Shown piece by piece: positions 8,570 through 16,676 of a stretch of 31,716 bases of DNA. Under the pieces are notes generated by a model. It was given only the letters and a program-made list of their open reading frames with translations, ran no database searches and had not been told where the DNA came from. The stretch comes from JBFMFE01 sp040752295 (GTDB lineage: Bacteria; UBP15; UBA6099; JBFMBQ01). The translations under genes were made by a program, and so were the position numbers. The stretch covers positions 1 to 31,716 of the forward strand of contig JBFMFE010000318.1 in the NCBI GenBank assembly GCA_040752295.1, in the 5' to 3' direction. The number at the start of each line of letters is the position of its first letter. Within the stretch, counting starts at the first letter, position 1.

Positions 8570-9826
8570 GTGGGTCTGACCATGAGCGAGAAGATACTGA
8601 GCGCCCACGCGGGGCGCCAGCTGAGGGCGGGCGAGTTCGCGCTCGTCAGCGTTGACCTCGCGTACGTGCAGGACGGCACGGGACCGCTGACCGTGCGCCA
8701 GCTCGCGAGGATGGGTTTCGACAGGCTCCACGACCCCGGACGCGCCGTCGTGTTCATAGACCACGCCTCGCCAAGCCCGCGCCAGGAGCTGAGCAACGAT
8801 CACGCCTTCCTGAGGGACTTCTGCGCGAAAACGGGCGCGCGGCTGTCCGAGATAGGCAGCGGCATCTCGCACCAGGTCGCCACGGAGGATTACGCCTGCC
8901 CCGGGATGGTCATCGTGGGCGCCGATTCGCACACCTGCACGAACGGCGCCGTCGGCGCGTTCGCCACCGGGATGGGGTCAACCGACGTCGCGGCGGCGAT
9001 GGCTCTGGGCAAGACCTGGATGCGCGTACCGGAGACGTTCAAGATCGTCGTCGGCGGGGCGCTCCCCGCGGGCGTTTATTCCAAGGACCTGATGCTGCAC
9101 ATAATAGGGCTGCTGGGCGCCGACGGCGCGGCGTACAAGGCGCTGGAGCTGGTCGGCGACACGATCCGCTCGCTCGGTCTCGACGCGAGGCTGACGATGT
9201 CCAACATGGCGGTCGAATGCGGGGCGAAGGTCGGGCTTATTCCGACAGACGACCTCACGAGGCAGTTCATCGAGAGCGCCGGCAGGGGCGGCGGTTTCGT
9301 CGAGGTCGTCCCCGACGCGGACGCGGAGTACGAGCGCGTCATCGAGATTGACGCGGCGGCGCTCAAGCCCACGCTCGCCGCCCCGCATTTCGTGGACAAC
9401 ACCGTCACCGTTGACGAAGCCGCCGGGGTGAAGGTGCACCAGGTGTTCATCGGCACGTCCACAAACGGACGGCTGGAGGATTTGCGCATCGCCGCCGGGA
9501 TACTAAGCGGCAGGCGCGTCGCGCGCGGCACGAGGCTCATAGTGACGCCCGCGTCGCGGCGGGTGTACCTGAGCGCGCTCGCCGAGGGGCTTGTACAGAC
9601 GTTCGTGGAGGCGGGCGGGGTCGTGACCGGACCCGGCTGCGGCGCCTGCGTGGGCGTGCACGAGGGAGTTCTGGCGGACGGCGAGGTATGCGCCGCCACG
9701 CAGAACCGCAATTTCAGGGGGCGCATGGGCAACCCGAACGCGTCTATCTACCTCGTATCGCCCGCCCTCGCGGCGGCGACGGCAATCGAGGGCAGGATCG
9801 CCGACCCGAGGACGTACCTCGAGTGA
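8570..9826 (+). CDS. leuC: Aconitase-superfamily hydro-lyase large subunit (LeuC-type), Ser at a cluster-ligand position
   Basis: A 418-aa protein of the length of LeuC2-type 3-isopropylmalate dehydratase large subunits. GADSHTCTNGAVGAFATGMG (ending near 136) is the family signature. The GTG at 8570 is preferred because GGGGAGG lies about 8 bp upstream; the open frame reaching further upstream is a shadow of the previous gene. Of the three expected [4Fe-4S] ligands, Cys357 and Cys360 are present in GPGCGAC, but the first, normally in IGxCTNGR, is Ser297 (IGTSTNGR). The 60- and 3-residue spacings match known LeuC ligands. It could be leucine-pathway isopropylmalate isomerase, homoaconitase-like or another hydro-lyase. 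Its partner leuD is 0.9 kb downstream, past a toxin-antitoxin pair. Confidence 0.85.
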   Translation: MGLTMSEKILSAHAGRQLRAGEFALVSVDLAYVQDGTGPLTVRQLARMGFDRLHDPGRAVVFIDHASPSPRQELSNDHAFLRDFCAKTGARLSEIGSGISHQVATEDYACPGMVIVGADSHTCTNGAVGAFATGMGSTDVAAAMALGKTWMRVPETFKIVVGGALPAGVYSKDLMLHIIGLLGADGAAYKALELVGDTIRSLGLDARLTMSNMAVECGAKVGLIPTDDLTRQFIESAGRGGGFVEVVPDADAEYERVIEIDAAALKPTLAAPHFVDNTVTVDEAAGVKVHQVFIGTSTNGRLEDLRIAAGILSGRRVARGTRLIVTPASRRVYLSALAEGLVQTFVEAGGVVTGPGCGACVGVHEGVLADGEVCAATQNRNFRGRMGNPNASIYLVSPALAAATAIEGRIADPRTYLE

Positions 9827-9867
9827 CGATCTCCGTCACACGGCTGTTCGCCGCCGGCGGGTGAGGT

Positions 9868-9897
9868 TTGACAACCGCTTCGCCCCTTGTTAACTAT
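9868..9897 (+). promoter_or_regulatory. Possible promoter for the MNT/HEPN pair
   Basis: A consensus TTGACA (9868-9873) lies 17-18 bp before AACTAT/TAACTA (9891-9897), a poor -10 match. It would give the toxin-antitoxin pair its own transcript inside the leuC-leuD run. Supported mainly by the -35 hexamer. Confidence 0.3.
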
Positions 9898-9942
9898 GGG
9901 TGTTGGAGAAAGAAGTCGTTCCCATCAACACCGGGAGAGCGT

Positions 9943-10212
9943 ATGCTGACACGGTCGGATCAGGAGGCAATCGAGTCAATTGCCCGCGAATTTCACGTGA
10001 AGAAAGTCTGGCTGTTCGGATCAAGTCTCCACTCCGGCGCGGATGCGGCGGACATAGATATCGCCGTGGAGGGTGTGCCCGAAGGGCAGTTCTTCAAATT
10101 TTATGCAAGGATAATGTGGTCGCTTTCAAAGCCGGTGGACATTGTTGATATGTCCGATGATCTGCCCATCGTTTCGATCATCAGAAAAACCGGCAGGGTG
10201 ATCTATGGATGA
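9943..10212 (+). CDS. Minimal nucleotidyltransferase (MNT-type antitoxin)
   Basis: An 89-aa protein with the polymerase-beta-like signature: G26-S27, then Asp37 and Asp39 in DIDIAV (GSx9DxD), and a third acidic position in PVDIVDM. In characterised MntA-HepT systems the nucleotidyltransferase AMPylates the HEPN toxin and silences it. Start 9943 is preferred to the frame opening at 9868 because GGGAGAG sits just before it and because homologous domains begin near this Met. It overlaps the HEPN gene by 8 bp. Codon use is less G+C-rich than the flanking leuC and leuD genes, consistent with insertion. Confidence 0.85.
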   Translation: MLTRSDQEAIESIAREFHVKKVWLFGSSLHSGADAADIDIAVEGVPEGQFFKFYARIMWSLSKPVDIVDMSDDLPIVSIIRKTGRVIYG

Positions 10213-10636
10213 TATTCACGAATTTGTCGCCGGTCACAAGAGACACATAGATGAAACAGTAAACTTACTGAAGGACACCCTGGGCAGGATCGAAATCGGC
10301 AGCGTGGAAATAATGGCTGTCGCCACTATGCTTCAAAACATTTACATGGGCATCGAAAACATTCTCGATCATATTCTTCGGAATGTTCACGGTACTCGAA
10401 CAGACAGGGGGGGCGCATGGCACAAGGAACTTCTTAAGAAGGCGGTAGCGCATGATATAATCTCGCAGGGTGTTCACGATATGCTCAGAGAACATCTTGT
10501 TTTCAGGCATTACCATGTTCATGGGTACGGCTACATGCTGAAATGGAGCGAAATGAAACCTCTTGCAGAAAACGCTGAGGCGGCGGTCGCCCGGTTTTTC
10601 GCCGAACTCACGGATAGAGGTTATTCCAAATCATGA
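10205..10636 (+). CDS. hepT: HEPN-domain protein (HepT-like toxin)
   Basis: A 143-aa, almost entirely helical protein of the HepT/DUF86-like group. The catalytic RNase-type motif Rx4H is Arg101 to His106 within FRHYHVHGY, close to the canonical RNxxxHxY pattern. HEPN toxins cleave RNA; the adjoining MNT protein is the presumed cognate antitoxin. The 8-bp overlap with the upstream gene implies coupled translation and a fixed stoichiometry. The pair lies exactly between leuC and leuD. It could act in phage defence or plasmid-like addiction; nothing in the sequence decides between them. Confidence 0.82.
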   Translation: MDDIHEFVAGHKRHIDETVNLLKDTLGRIEIGSVEIMAVATMLQNIYMGIENILDHILRNVHGTRTDRGGAWHKELLKKAVAHDIISQGVHDMLREHLVFRHYHVHGYGYMLKWSEMKPLAENAEAAVARFFAELTDRGYSKS

Positions 10637-10739
10637 AGATGAAAGCGGCAATCTTTTTTTCGCTTTCGATAGTCCGCGCCGCGTTCGTCCCAGCGCGTTC
10701 CCGGGGTTTGAACGCGGTCCTTCTCAGGGGGGCGACGGC

Positions 10740-11288
10740 ATGAAACTCGAAGGAAAAGCGTGGAAATTCGGCGACGGGATAAGCACCGACCACATCGCCC
10801 CGGGGCGCCTTTTCCACCTGCGGTCCAACCTGCCCGAACTGGCGAAACACGTGCTCGAGGACGCGCGCCCGGGTTTCTCGTCGCTCGTGCTTAAGGGGGA
10901 CTTCGTCGTCGCGGGGCGCAATTTCGGTCAAGGCTCCAGCCGGGAACACGCCCCGACGATCATAAAGCTCGCCGGCATTGACGCGGTCCTCGCCAAAAGC
11001 TTCGCCAGGATTTTCTTCCGCAACTGCATCAACGTGGGGCTTCCGGCGATAATCTGCGACACGGACGGGATCGAGGAAGGCGACGCTCTCGAAATCGCGC
11101 TCGGCGCCGGCGAGATCGCAAACCGGCGCACGGGTGAGGCAATACACTTCTCCCCTCTTCCGCCCATGATGGAGCACATACTGCGCGAGGGCGGACTCGT
11201 CGAACACATAAAGAAACACGGCGGGATAAAACTCGGCGAGGTCGAGCAGCCGCTCGGCGCCGCCGCCCGCCCCGGAAAGTCCTTCTGA
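10740..11288 (+). CDS. leuD: Aconitase-superfamily hydro-lyase small subunit (LeuD-type)
   Basis: A 182-aa swivelling-domain protein of normal LeuD2-type length. GDGISTDHIAPGR (11-23) and AGRNFGQGSSREHAP (58-72) are the conserved substrate loops. The specificity loop, which reads YLxx-like in isopropylmalate and homoaconitate enzymes, here continues as GRLFHLRSN, so the substrate is uncertain. The ATG at 10740 has AGGGGGG 7 bp upstream; longer frames reach back into hepT. It is the partner of the LeuC-type subunit at 8570. The OPT transporter gene begins 10 bp after its stop codon. Confidence 0.87.
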   Translation: MKLEGKAWKFGDGISTDHIAPGRLFHLRSNLPELAKHVLEDARPGFSSLVLKGDFVVAGRNFGQGSSREHAPTIIKLAGIDAVLAKSFARIFFRNCINVGLPAIICDTDGIEEGDALEIALGAGEIANRRTGEAIHFSPLPPMMEHILREGGLVEHIKKHGGIKLGEVEQPLGAAARPGKSF

Positions 11289-11298
11289 AAGCGCCGGC

Positions 11299-13179
11299 AT
11301 GAACCACAAAGGCGGCAGACACGGGTCCCCCGAGTTCACGCCGCGGGCGATAGCCCTGGGCATCGTTCTCGCGCTCGTCATGTGCGCGGCGAACACGTAC
11401 CTCGGACTTTACGCCGGCATGACGGTCTCCGCCTCAATCCCCGCCGCCGTCATCTCGATGGGGATACTCCGCGGCGTAATGCGCCGCGGCTCGATACTCG
11501 AAAACAACATCGTGCAGACCGCGGCGTCAGCCGGCGAGTCGCTCGCGGCGGGCATAATCTTCACCGTTCCGGCACTGGTGATCGCGGGCGCATGGGGCGG
11601 CTTCCACTACTGGCACACGACGCTGATCGCGCTGACCGGCGGCGTCCTCGGCGTGCTGTTCATGATACCGCTGAGGCGCCCCGTCGTGGTCGAGGAGAAG
11701 GGTCTCGTTTTCCCGGAGGGTGTCGCCTGCGCGGAGGTTCTTCAGGCGGGCGAGGAGGGGGGCGCGAGGGTCAGGTACGTGTTCGCAAGTCTCGGCGCCG
11801 GGGCGGTATTCAAGTTTCTCGTCTCCGGCGTCACGGTCATCATGCCGGTGGTCGAGTGGGGGAGAAAGTTCGGCAGGGCGGTGTTCTATTTCGGCGCCGA
11901 CGTGTCGCCGGCGCTGCTCGGGGTGGGGTACATAGTGGGGTTCAACGTCGCGGCGCTCGTTTTCATCGGGGGTTGCATCGGGTGGGTCATCGCAATCCCC
12001 GCGTCAGCCGCCTTTTCCGGCGCCCCCACCGCCGATCCCCTGGACTTCGCATGGAGCGCGTGGTCGTCCCGCGTGCGGTACATGGGCGTCGGCGCGATGG
12101 CGGTGGGCGGCGCGTGGTCGGTTATGACCGTGCGCGGGGGCATCGCCCGGGGCTTGCGCGAAGCCGTCGCCGGGTTCGCGCCGGTTCCGCGCGCGGCGCG
12201 CGATCCGGGGGAAGGAGACATACCGGGAAAATTCGTTCTCCCGCTGCTCGCCGCGGCGCTGACCGCGGTATTCTTCGTCTATCGTGACGCGCTCAACGGC
12301 GCCGGCGCCGCGATGACGGCGACGGTGTCGGCGACCGTCTGCGCCTTCTTCTTCGTCGCCGTTTCATCGTACATCGTCGGACTCGTCGGCAGTTCGAACA
12401 ATCCCGTATCGGGGATGACGATATGCGCGGTGCTTCTGACGGGGGGTGCGCTTCTCCTTGCGGGGATTACGGGGGCGGGCGGCGTACTCGCCGCGCTGTG
12501 CGTGGCGGGCGTCGTCTGCTGCGCCGCGTGCACTTCGGGGGATATCTCGCAGGACCTCAAGACCGGGCGGCTCGTGGGCGCGTCGCCGCGGCGCCAGCAG
12601 TGGGCGCAGCTCGCCGGCGTCGCGGTCTCCGCGTTCATCATCGCCCCCATACTCGTCGTGCTTCATGAGACGTACGGGATCGGGACGGGCGCGGCGGGGG
12701 CGCTCAAGGCGCCCCAGGCGACGCTGTTTGCCGGCATCGCTGGGGCGCTTTTCGGCGAGGGGGCGCTGCCTTACGACATGGTGCTCGCGGGCGCGGCGGC
12801 GGGGGTGGGCGTCATCGTCCTCGATTACTTCCTGAAGAGAACCGGCGCACGGTTCCGCGCGCACGTGATGCCAGTTGCGGTCGGCATTTATCTCCCCCTT
12901 TCGCTGTCGGCGCCCGTCTTTCTCGGCGGCATCATCGCGCTGGTTTCACGGGGCGGCAAAAACGCCGGCAGGGGCGTCCTCATTTCCTCCGGGCTGATCG
13001 CCGGCGAAGCCGTGACGGGAATCCTGGTGGGGGCGGTGATGTACTTCAAAAAGGGGCTTCTTCCCGCAACCGTCGCCGTCCATCCCGCGTTCACCGCGGC
13101 GGCGGCGGCGGCGGTCCTTATCGCGCTTGCGGCGATAAGCCGCGGGAAGGGAACGGAAACGCCGCCGGGGAAGCCATGA
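11299..13179 (+). CDS. OPT-family (oligopeptide/metal-chelate) transporter
   Basis: A 626-aa integral membrane protein with about 14-16 hydrophobic segments. The N-terminal family signature is clear: ANTYLGLYAGMTVSASIPAA, then ILENNIVQTAASAGESLAAG, then IPLRRPVVVEE and FPEGVACAEVLQAGE. A second conserved block is SSNNPVSGMT. OPT proteins carry peptides, glutathione or metal chelates into the cell, probably driven by protons; bacterial substrates are largely unproven. It follows leuD by 10 bp and its stop overlaps the next gene (ATGA), so it belongs to the same transcript. The link to the hydro-lyase may mean a shared substrate, or only convenience. Confidence 0.92.
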   Translation: MNHKGGRHGSPEFTPRAIALGIVLALVMCAANTYLGLYAGMTVSASIPAAVISMGILRGVMRRGSILENNIVQTAASAGESLAAGIIFTVPALVIAGAWGGFHYWHTTLIALTGGVLGVLFMIPLRRPVVVEEKGLVFPEGVACAEVLQAGEEGGARVRYVFASLGAGAVFKFLVSGVTVIMPVVEWGRKFGRAVFYFGADVSPALLGVGYIVGFNVAALVFIGGCIGWVIAIPASAAFSGAPTADPLDFAWSAWSSRVRYMGVGAMAVGGAWSVMTVRGGIARGLREAVAGFAPVPRAARDPGEGDIPGKFVLPLLAAALTAVFFVYRDALNGAGAAMTATVSATVCAFFFVAVSSYIVGLVGSSNNPVSGMTICAVLLTGGALLLAGITGAGGVLAALCVAGVVCCAACTSGDISQDLKTGRLVGASPRRQQWAQLAGVAVSAFIIAPILVVLHETYGIGTGAAGALKAPQATLFAGIAGALFGEGALPYDMVLAGAAAGVGVIVLDYFLKRTGARFRAHVMPVAVGIYLPLSLSAPVFLGGIIALVSRGGKNAGRGVLISSGLIAGEAVTGILVGAVMYFKKGLLPATVAVHPAFTAAAAAAVLIALAAISRGKGTETPPGKP

Positions 13180-13415
13180 AGGGGAACGGCGGTGTCGCGC
13201 GCACAATCGAGTGCTCCGTCTGCGGGGGGGAGTTCACGTTCTCGCCTCAAAACCGCTGCGAATCCTGCCTGAGGTTCTGCTGCCGGGACTGCCTGAAGGT
13301 GTCCTACTACGAGTCCGGGCGCGCGGACAGGACCGGGACACCCACGAGGACGCTGTGCTACGAGTGTTATCACGCGGCGGACACGCGCCGCGCCGGTAGT
13401 GACGATTCTCCATGA
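13176..13415 (+). CDS. Small zinc-ribbon protein, function unknown
   Basis: A 79-aa protein with ten cysteines: CSVCGG near 14-19, CESCLRFCCRDC near 28-39, and CYEC near 61-64, plus a following His. The pairs of CxxC could bind two zinc ions. The ATG overlaps the OPT transporter stop by 4 bp, so its translation is coupled to the transporter. I do not recognise a specific family. It might be a small regulator or metal chaperone for the transporter; that is a guess from position only. Confidence 0.7.
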   Translation: MKGNGGVARTIECSVCGGEFTFSPQNRCESCLRFCCRDCLKVSYYESGRADRTGTPTRTLCYECYHAADTRRAGSDDSP

Positions 13416-13463
13416 GCGCCGCCGTTTTCCCCGCGTCCGCGGCGGGGACCGCGCCCGGCTGAG

Positions 13464-13497
13464 AAATAAAAAGCGCCGACGATTTGGGGTCGTCGGC
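13464..13497 (-). terminator. Rho-independent terminator of ftsZ
   Basis: A perfect 8-bp G+C-rich stem pairs 13497-13490 with 13482-13475 around a 7-base loop. On the minus strand it is followed by GCTTTTTATTT. It sits about 40 bp past the ftsZ stop codon. On the plus strand there is no T-run, so it does not serve the zinc-ribbon gene well. Confidence 0.8.
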
Positions 13498-13535
13498 AAA
13501 CGGGAGATTCTATGAGGAAGGGATAGGGGGCTGAG

Positions 13536-14612
<1,077 letters not shown>

Positions 14613-14768
14613 ACGACACCCCTTTGAACCAGATGTAAATTGCCGCCTTACTGCCGCTGAGTCAGAAAAGTCTCTCACGTTTCCGGCTTTTTACTTTTTT
14701 CATCACCCCCCGCGTTCCCGTTTCCGGGGCACAGCCGTAAAGTACCGGCGCGGACCGCGCTTTCAGTT

Positions 14769-15002
14769 TCATCTTGCGACCTTCGCCGGGTTTTCATCCT
14801 CGAAGAAGTCGAGGGTTATCTTGTGGACTTTTTCGTAGTACCTTTTCACCCTCTCGATATCCTCGGGGAACCACAGCCTCCAGTTGCGTCCGTCCCTGTG
14901 CTTGACGTCCTCAACTTTCTCTTGACGAATCCAGCGCAGCAGGGTAGATTTATCTATATTGAGTATATCCGCAACCTGTTTTGTGGTGTAGGATTCAGCC
15001 AT
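14769..15002 (-). CDS. Small MerR/excisionase-type helix-turn-helix protein
   Basis: A 77-aa protein opening with YTTKQVADILNIDKSTLLRW, a MerR-like helix-turn-helix, then the wing RDGRNWRLWFPEDIERV and a short helical tail. There is no effector-binding domain. It binds DNA and is likely a local regulator or accessory DNA-bending protein. The ATG at 15002 is chosen over the one at 15038 because GTAGG lies upstream of it and homologous domains begin here. It is divergent from the winged-helix gene at 15141, and a perfect palindrome lies between them. It lies 157 bp upstream of ftsZ on the same strand. Confidence 0.8.
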   Translation of the reverse strand: MAESYTTKQVADILNIDKSTLLRWIRQEKVEDVKHRDGRNWRLWFPEDIERVKRYYEKVHKITLDFFEDENPAKVAR

Positions 15003-15033
15003 GATGTACCTACAATTACCTATAGTTAAAGAC

Positions 15034-15050
15034 AACATATCACATATGTT
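15034..15050. promoter_or_regulatory. Perfect palindrome between two divergent regulator genes
   Basis: AACATAT and ATATGTT are perfect 7-bp inverted arms around CAC. The site is in an A+T-rich intergenic region, 32 bp upstream of the minus-strand HTH gene and 90 bp upstream of the plus-strand winged-helix gene. A -10-like TATACT (15094-15099) faces the latter. It has the shape of a dimer operator. Confidence 0.5.
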
Positions 15051-15140
15051 TTGCTTTGTCCATACCTTTTCACAAAAATTTTCTTTTGTTCTTTATACTG
15101 CTTTTTTGTGCTCTTTTTTAACGACTATCAGGAGCCTGCC

Positions 15141-15413
15141 ATGACAGAAAACACATTCCTCGAAAACGTCCTCGGCAGTAAAACCAAGATCAAAATCCTT
15201 TCAACTCTGTTTCGGGACGAGTCGAGGATACTCTATGAGAAGGAGCTTGCCGATCTCTGCGGCGCCGCGGTTTCCGAAGTGAACAGGCAGATAAAAAGCC
15301 TCGTCGAGTTCGGTCTCATCATCTACACGAGGAAAGGGAAAAAGAAATTCTATCAGCTCAACAGAACGCACTTTCTCTACGTTCCTCTCAAAGAAGTCTT
15401 CAGGGCGACATGA
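15141..15413 (+). CDS. ArsR-like winged-helix transcriptional regulator
   Basis: A 90-aa protein consisting of one winged helix-turn-helix domain. It begins FLENVLGSKTKIKILSTLF, which is typical of the family, continues with the recognition-helix region AAVSEVNRQIKSLVEFGLI, and ends with a basic wing RKGKKKFYQLNRTHF. No metal-binding Cys pair is present, so it is not a classical metal sensor. AGGAG sits 6 bp before the ATG at 15141; the longer frame from 15051 runs through A+T-rich promoter-like DNA. It is divergent from the HTH gene at 15002 and may share an operator with it. Confidence 0.82.
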   Translation: MTENTFLENVLGSKTKIKILSTLFRDESRILYEKELADLCGAAVSEVNRQIKSLVEFGLIIYTRKGKKKFYQLNRTHFLYVPLKEVFRAT

Positions 15414-15803
15414 GCGCGCGATAAAACATGGACATCATGGGGACACGACGCCACGGCACGCCTTCGGTACAGCCCGCATCGCCGCCGCGCCCGCGCCGTC
15501 CCCGCCCTGAAGAACGGCATTGAGCCGCGGCTTTCGCGGCGGCGTGACGGACGGCGCCGCCGCCGCGGGGACGTTCACGCAAAAACCGCGGCTGCGGCGG
15601 AAGAGACCGCGCGCGAGCGGCATATCGTCGGGGCGGAACGACACTTCGCGCGTTGAAAGCTCCGGCAGTGCCCGGACGAGGACAGGCGGCTCCGGGAGCG
15701 GCGCTGCCGGGGGGGGTTTTTACGGCGTGCGAAAGGCGATGCGGGACGGCGGGCTGCCGCCGGAGAAGTGGAGCGTGTAAAAACATGACGGGAGCCGGTT
15801 CAA
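15414..15803. other. 390-bp G+C-rich stretch without a supported gene
   Basis: Open frames exist on both strands (15520-15780 plus, 15400-15786 minus), but their products are low-complexity Arg/Gly/Ala/Pro-rich and lack a ribosome-binding site. Short hairpins such as GCCGCG/CGCGGC near 15522-15540 and a GGGGGGGTTTTT run near 15710-15721 are present. I cannot assign a function. Confidence 0.4.
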
Positions 15804-16661
15804 TTGACGGGTGATGCGGGTTCGGGCGCGGGCGGGATTCAGAACGAGGGGCTGCCTTCGGGCGGCGAGCTGCTCACACTCAAGCACATCGCGCTTCTCA
15901 TCGGCGTCCCTGAAAGTACGGTCCGCAAGTATCGTGACCTTTTCTCCGCTCACGTTCCCGGCGTCGGGACCGGAAGGCAGAGGCTCTACACGAAAGAAGC
16001 GCTCGAGGTCTTCGAGAAGATAAGAACCCTGCGTGAGACGCAGAGACGCTCGTGGGATGAGATAAAGGAACGCCTTGGTGTCCCGCCGCCTCCCGCTGCC
16101 GCGCCCGCCGAGGAGCGGCGGGGCGAGCCGGTGCGCGGCGGACGGGCTTTCGATGAAATCGCCGAGAAGTTAGAGGAGACGAGCGCCGCGGTCGGCGTGC
16201 TCGCCCGGCGGCTGGACACCGCCGTCGCCGCGTTCGCCGCCCTCCCGCAGTCCGGACCCGGCGCCGGGCGGAAGGAGAAGAAGGAACTTCTGAACGTGGT
16301 GCAGACGCTGACGTTTTCCATTTACGAGGTGATCAAAAAGCATCACGAGGTGACGAACGTTCATCTTCTCACGCTTCTTGACAAGGTCTCCGCGCTCCAG
16401 GGCGCCGTTGCCTATCACCTGCGGCAGCACAAAACCTCCCGGACGGGCGCGTCCGGCGCGGCGGGTTCCCAGCCGCCGGCGAAATCCGACCCTGAAACGC
16501 TTCGGGCGAGGCTCATGGAGTTTGAGAAGAGAGTCCGGTTTCTCGAGGAAGAAAACGCCCGCCTGAAGAGAAGCCTTGAGGAGTCCGCAGGAGGGAGAAA
16601 ACGGTCATCGAGAACTCCTCTCCTCGGGGGATGGAAAAAGAAGGATAAGACGGTTGAATAG
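15804..16661 (+). CDS. MerR-type HTH protein with C-terminal coiled coil
   Basis: A 285-aa protein starting at TTG (GGGAG 9 bp upstream). Residues about 22-90 form a MerR-like DNA-binding domain: LTLKHIALLIGVPESTVRKY, then GRQRLYTKEALEVFEKI. A Pro/Ala-rich linker and a helical region follow (about 118-215). After a second linker, a coiled coil of the type EFEKRVRFLEEENARLKRS runs from about 240 to 265. The shape resembles chromosome-anchoring or division-linked MerR proteins such as RacA more than an effector-sensing regulator. That role is only suggested by shape and by ftsZ lying nearby. It converges on the GH4 gene with 15 bp between them. Confidence 0.75.
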   Translation: MTGDAGSGAGGIQNEGLPSGGELLTLKHIALLIGVPESTVRKYRDLFSAHVPGVGTGRQRLYTKEALEVFEKIRTLRETQRRSWDEIKERLGVPPPPAAAPAEERRGEPVRGGRAFDEIAEKLEETSAAVGVLARRLDTAVAAFAALPQSGPGAGRKEKKELLNVVQTLTFSIYEVIKKHHEVTNVHLLTLLDKVSALQGAVAYHLRQHKTSRTGASGAAGSQPPAKSDPETLRARLMEFEKRVRFLEEENARLKRSLEESAGGRKRSSRTPLLGGWKKKDKTVE

Positions 16662-16676
16662 CAGCGCGGGGGGGGA

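Noticed and set aside
10640..10670. Terminator-like GAAAGCG/CGCTTTC hairpin after hepT
   Set aside because: The T-run lies in the loop and none follows the stem, so it is unlikely to stop transcription into leuD.
15520..15780. 86-aa plus-strand frame before the MerR-type gene
   Set aside because: Low complexity, rich in Gly/Arg/Ser, with no ribosome-binding site; only the last 20 codons look protein-like.
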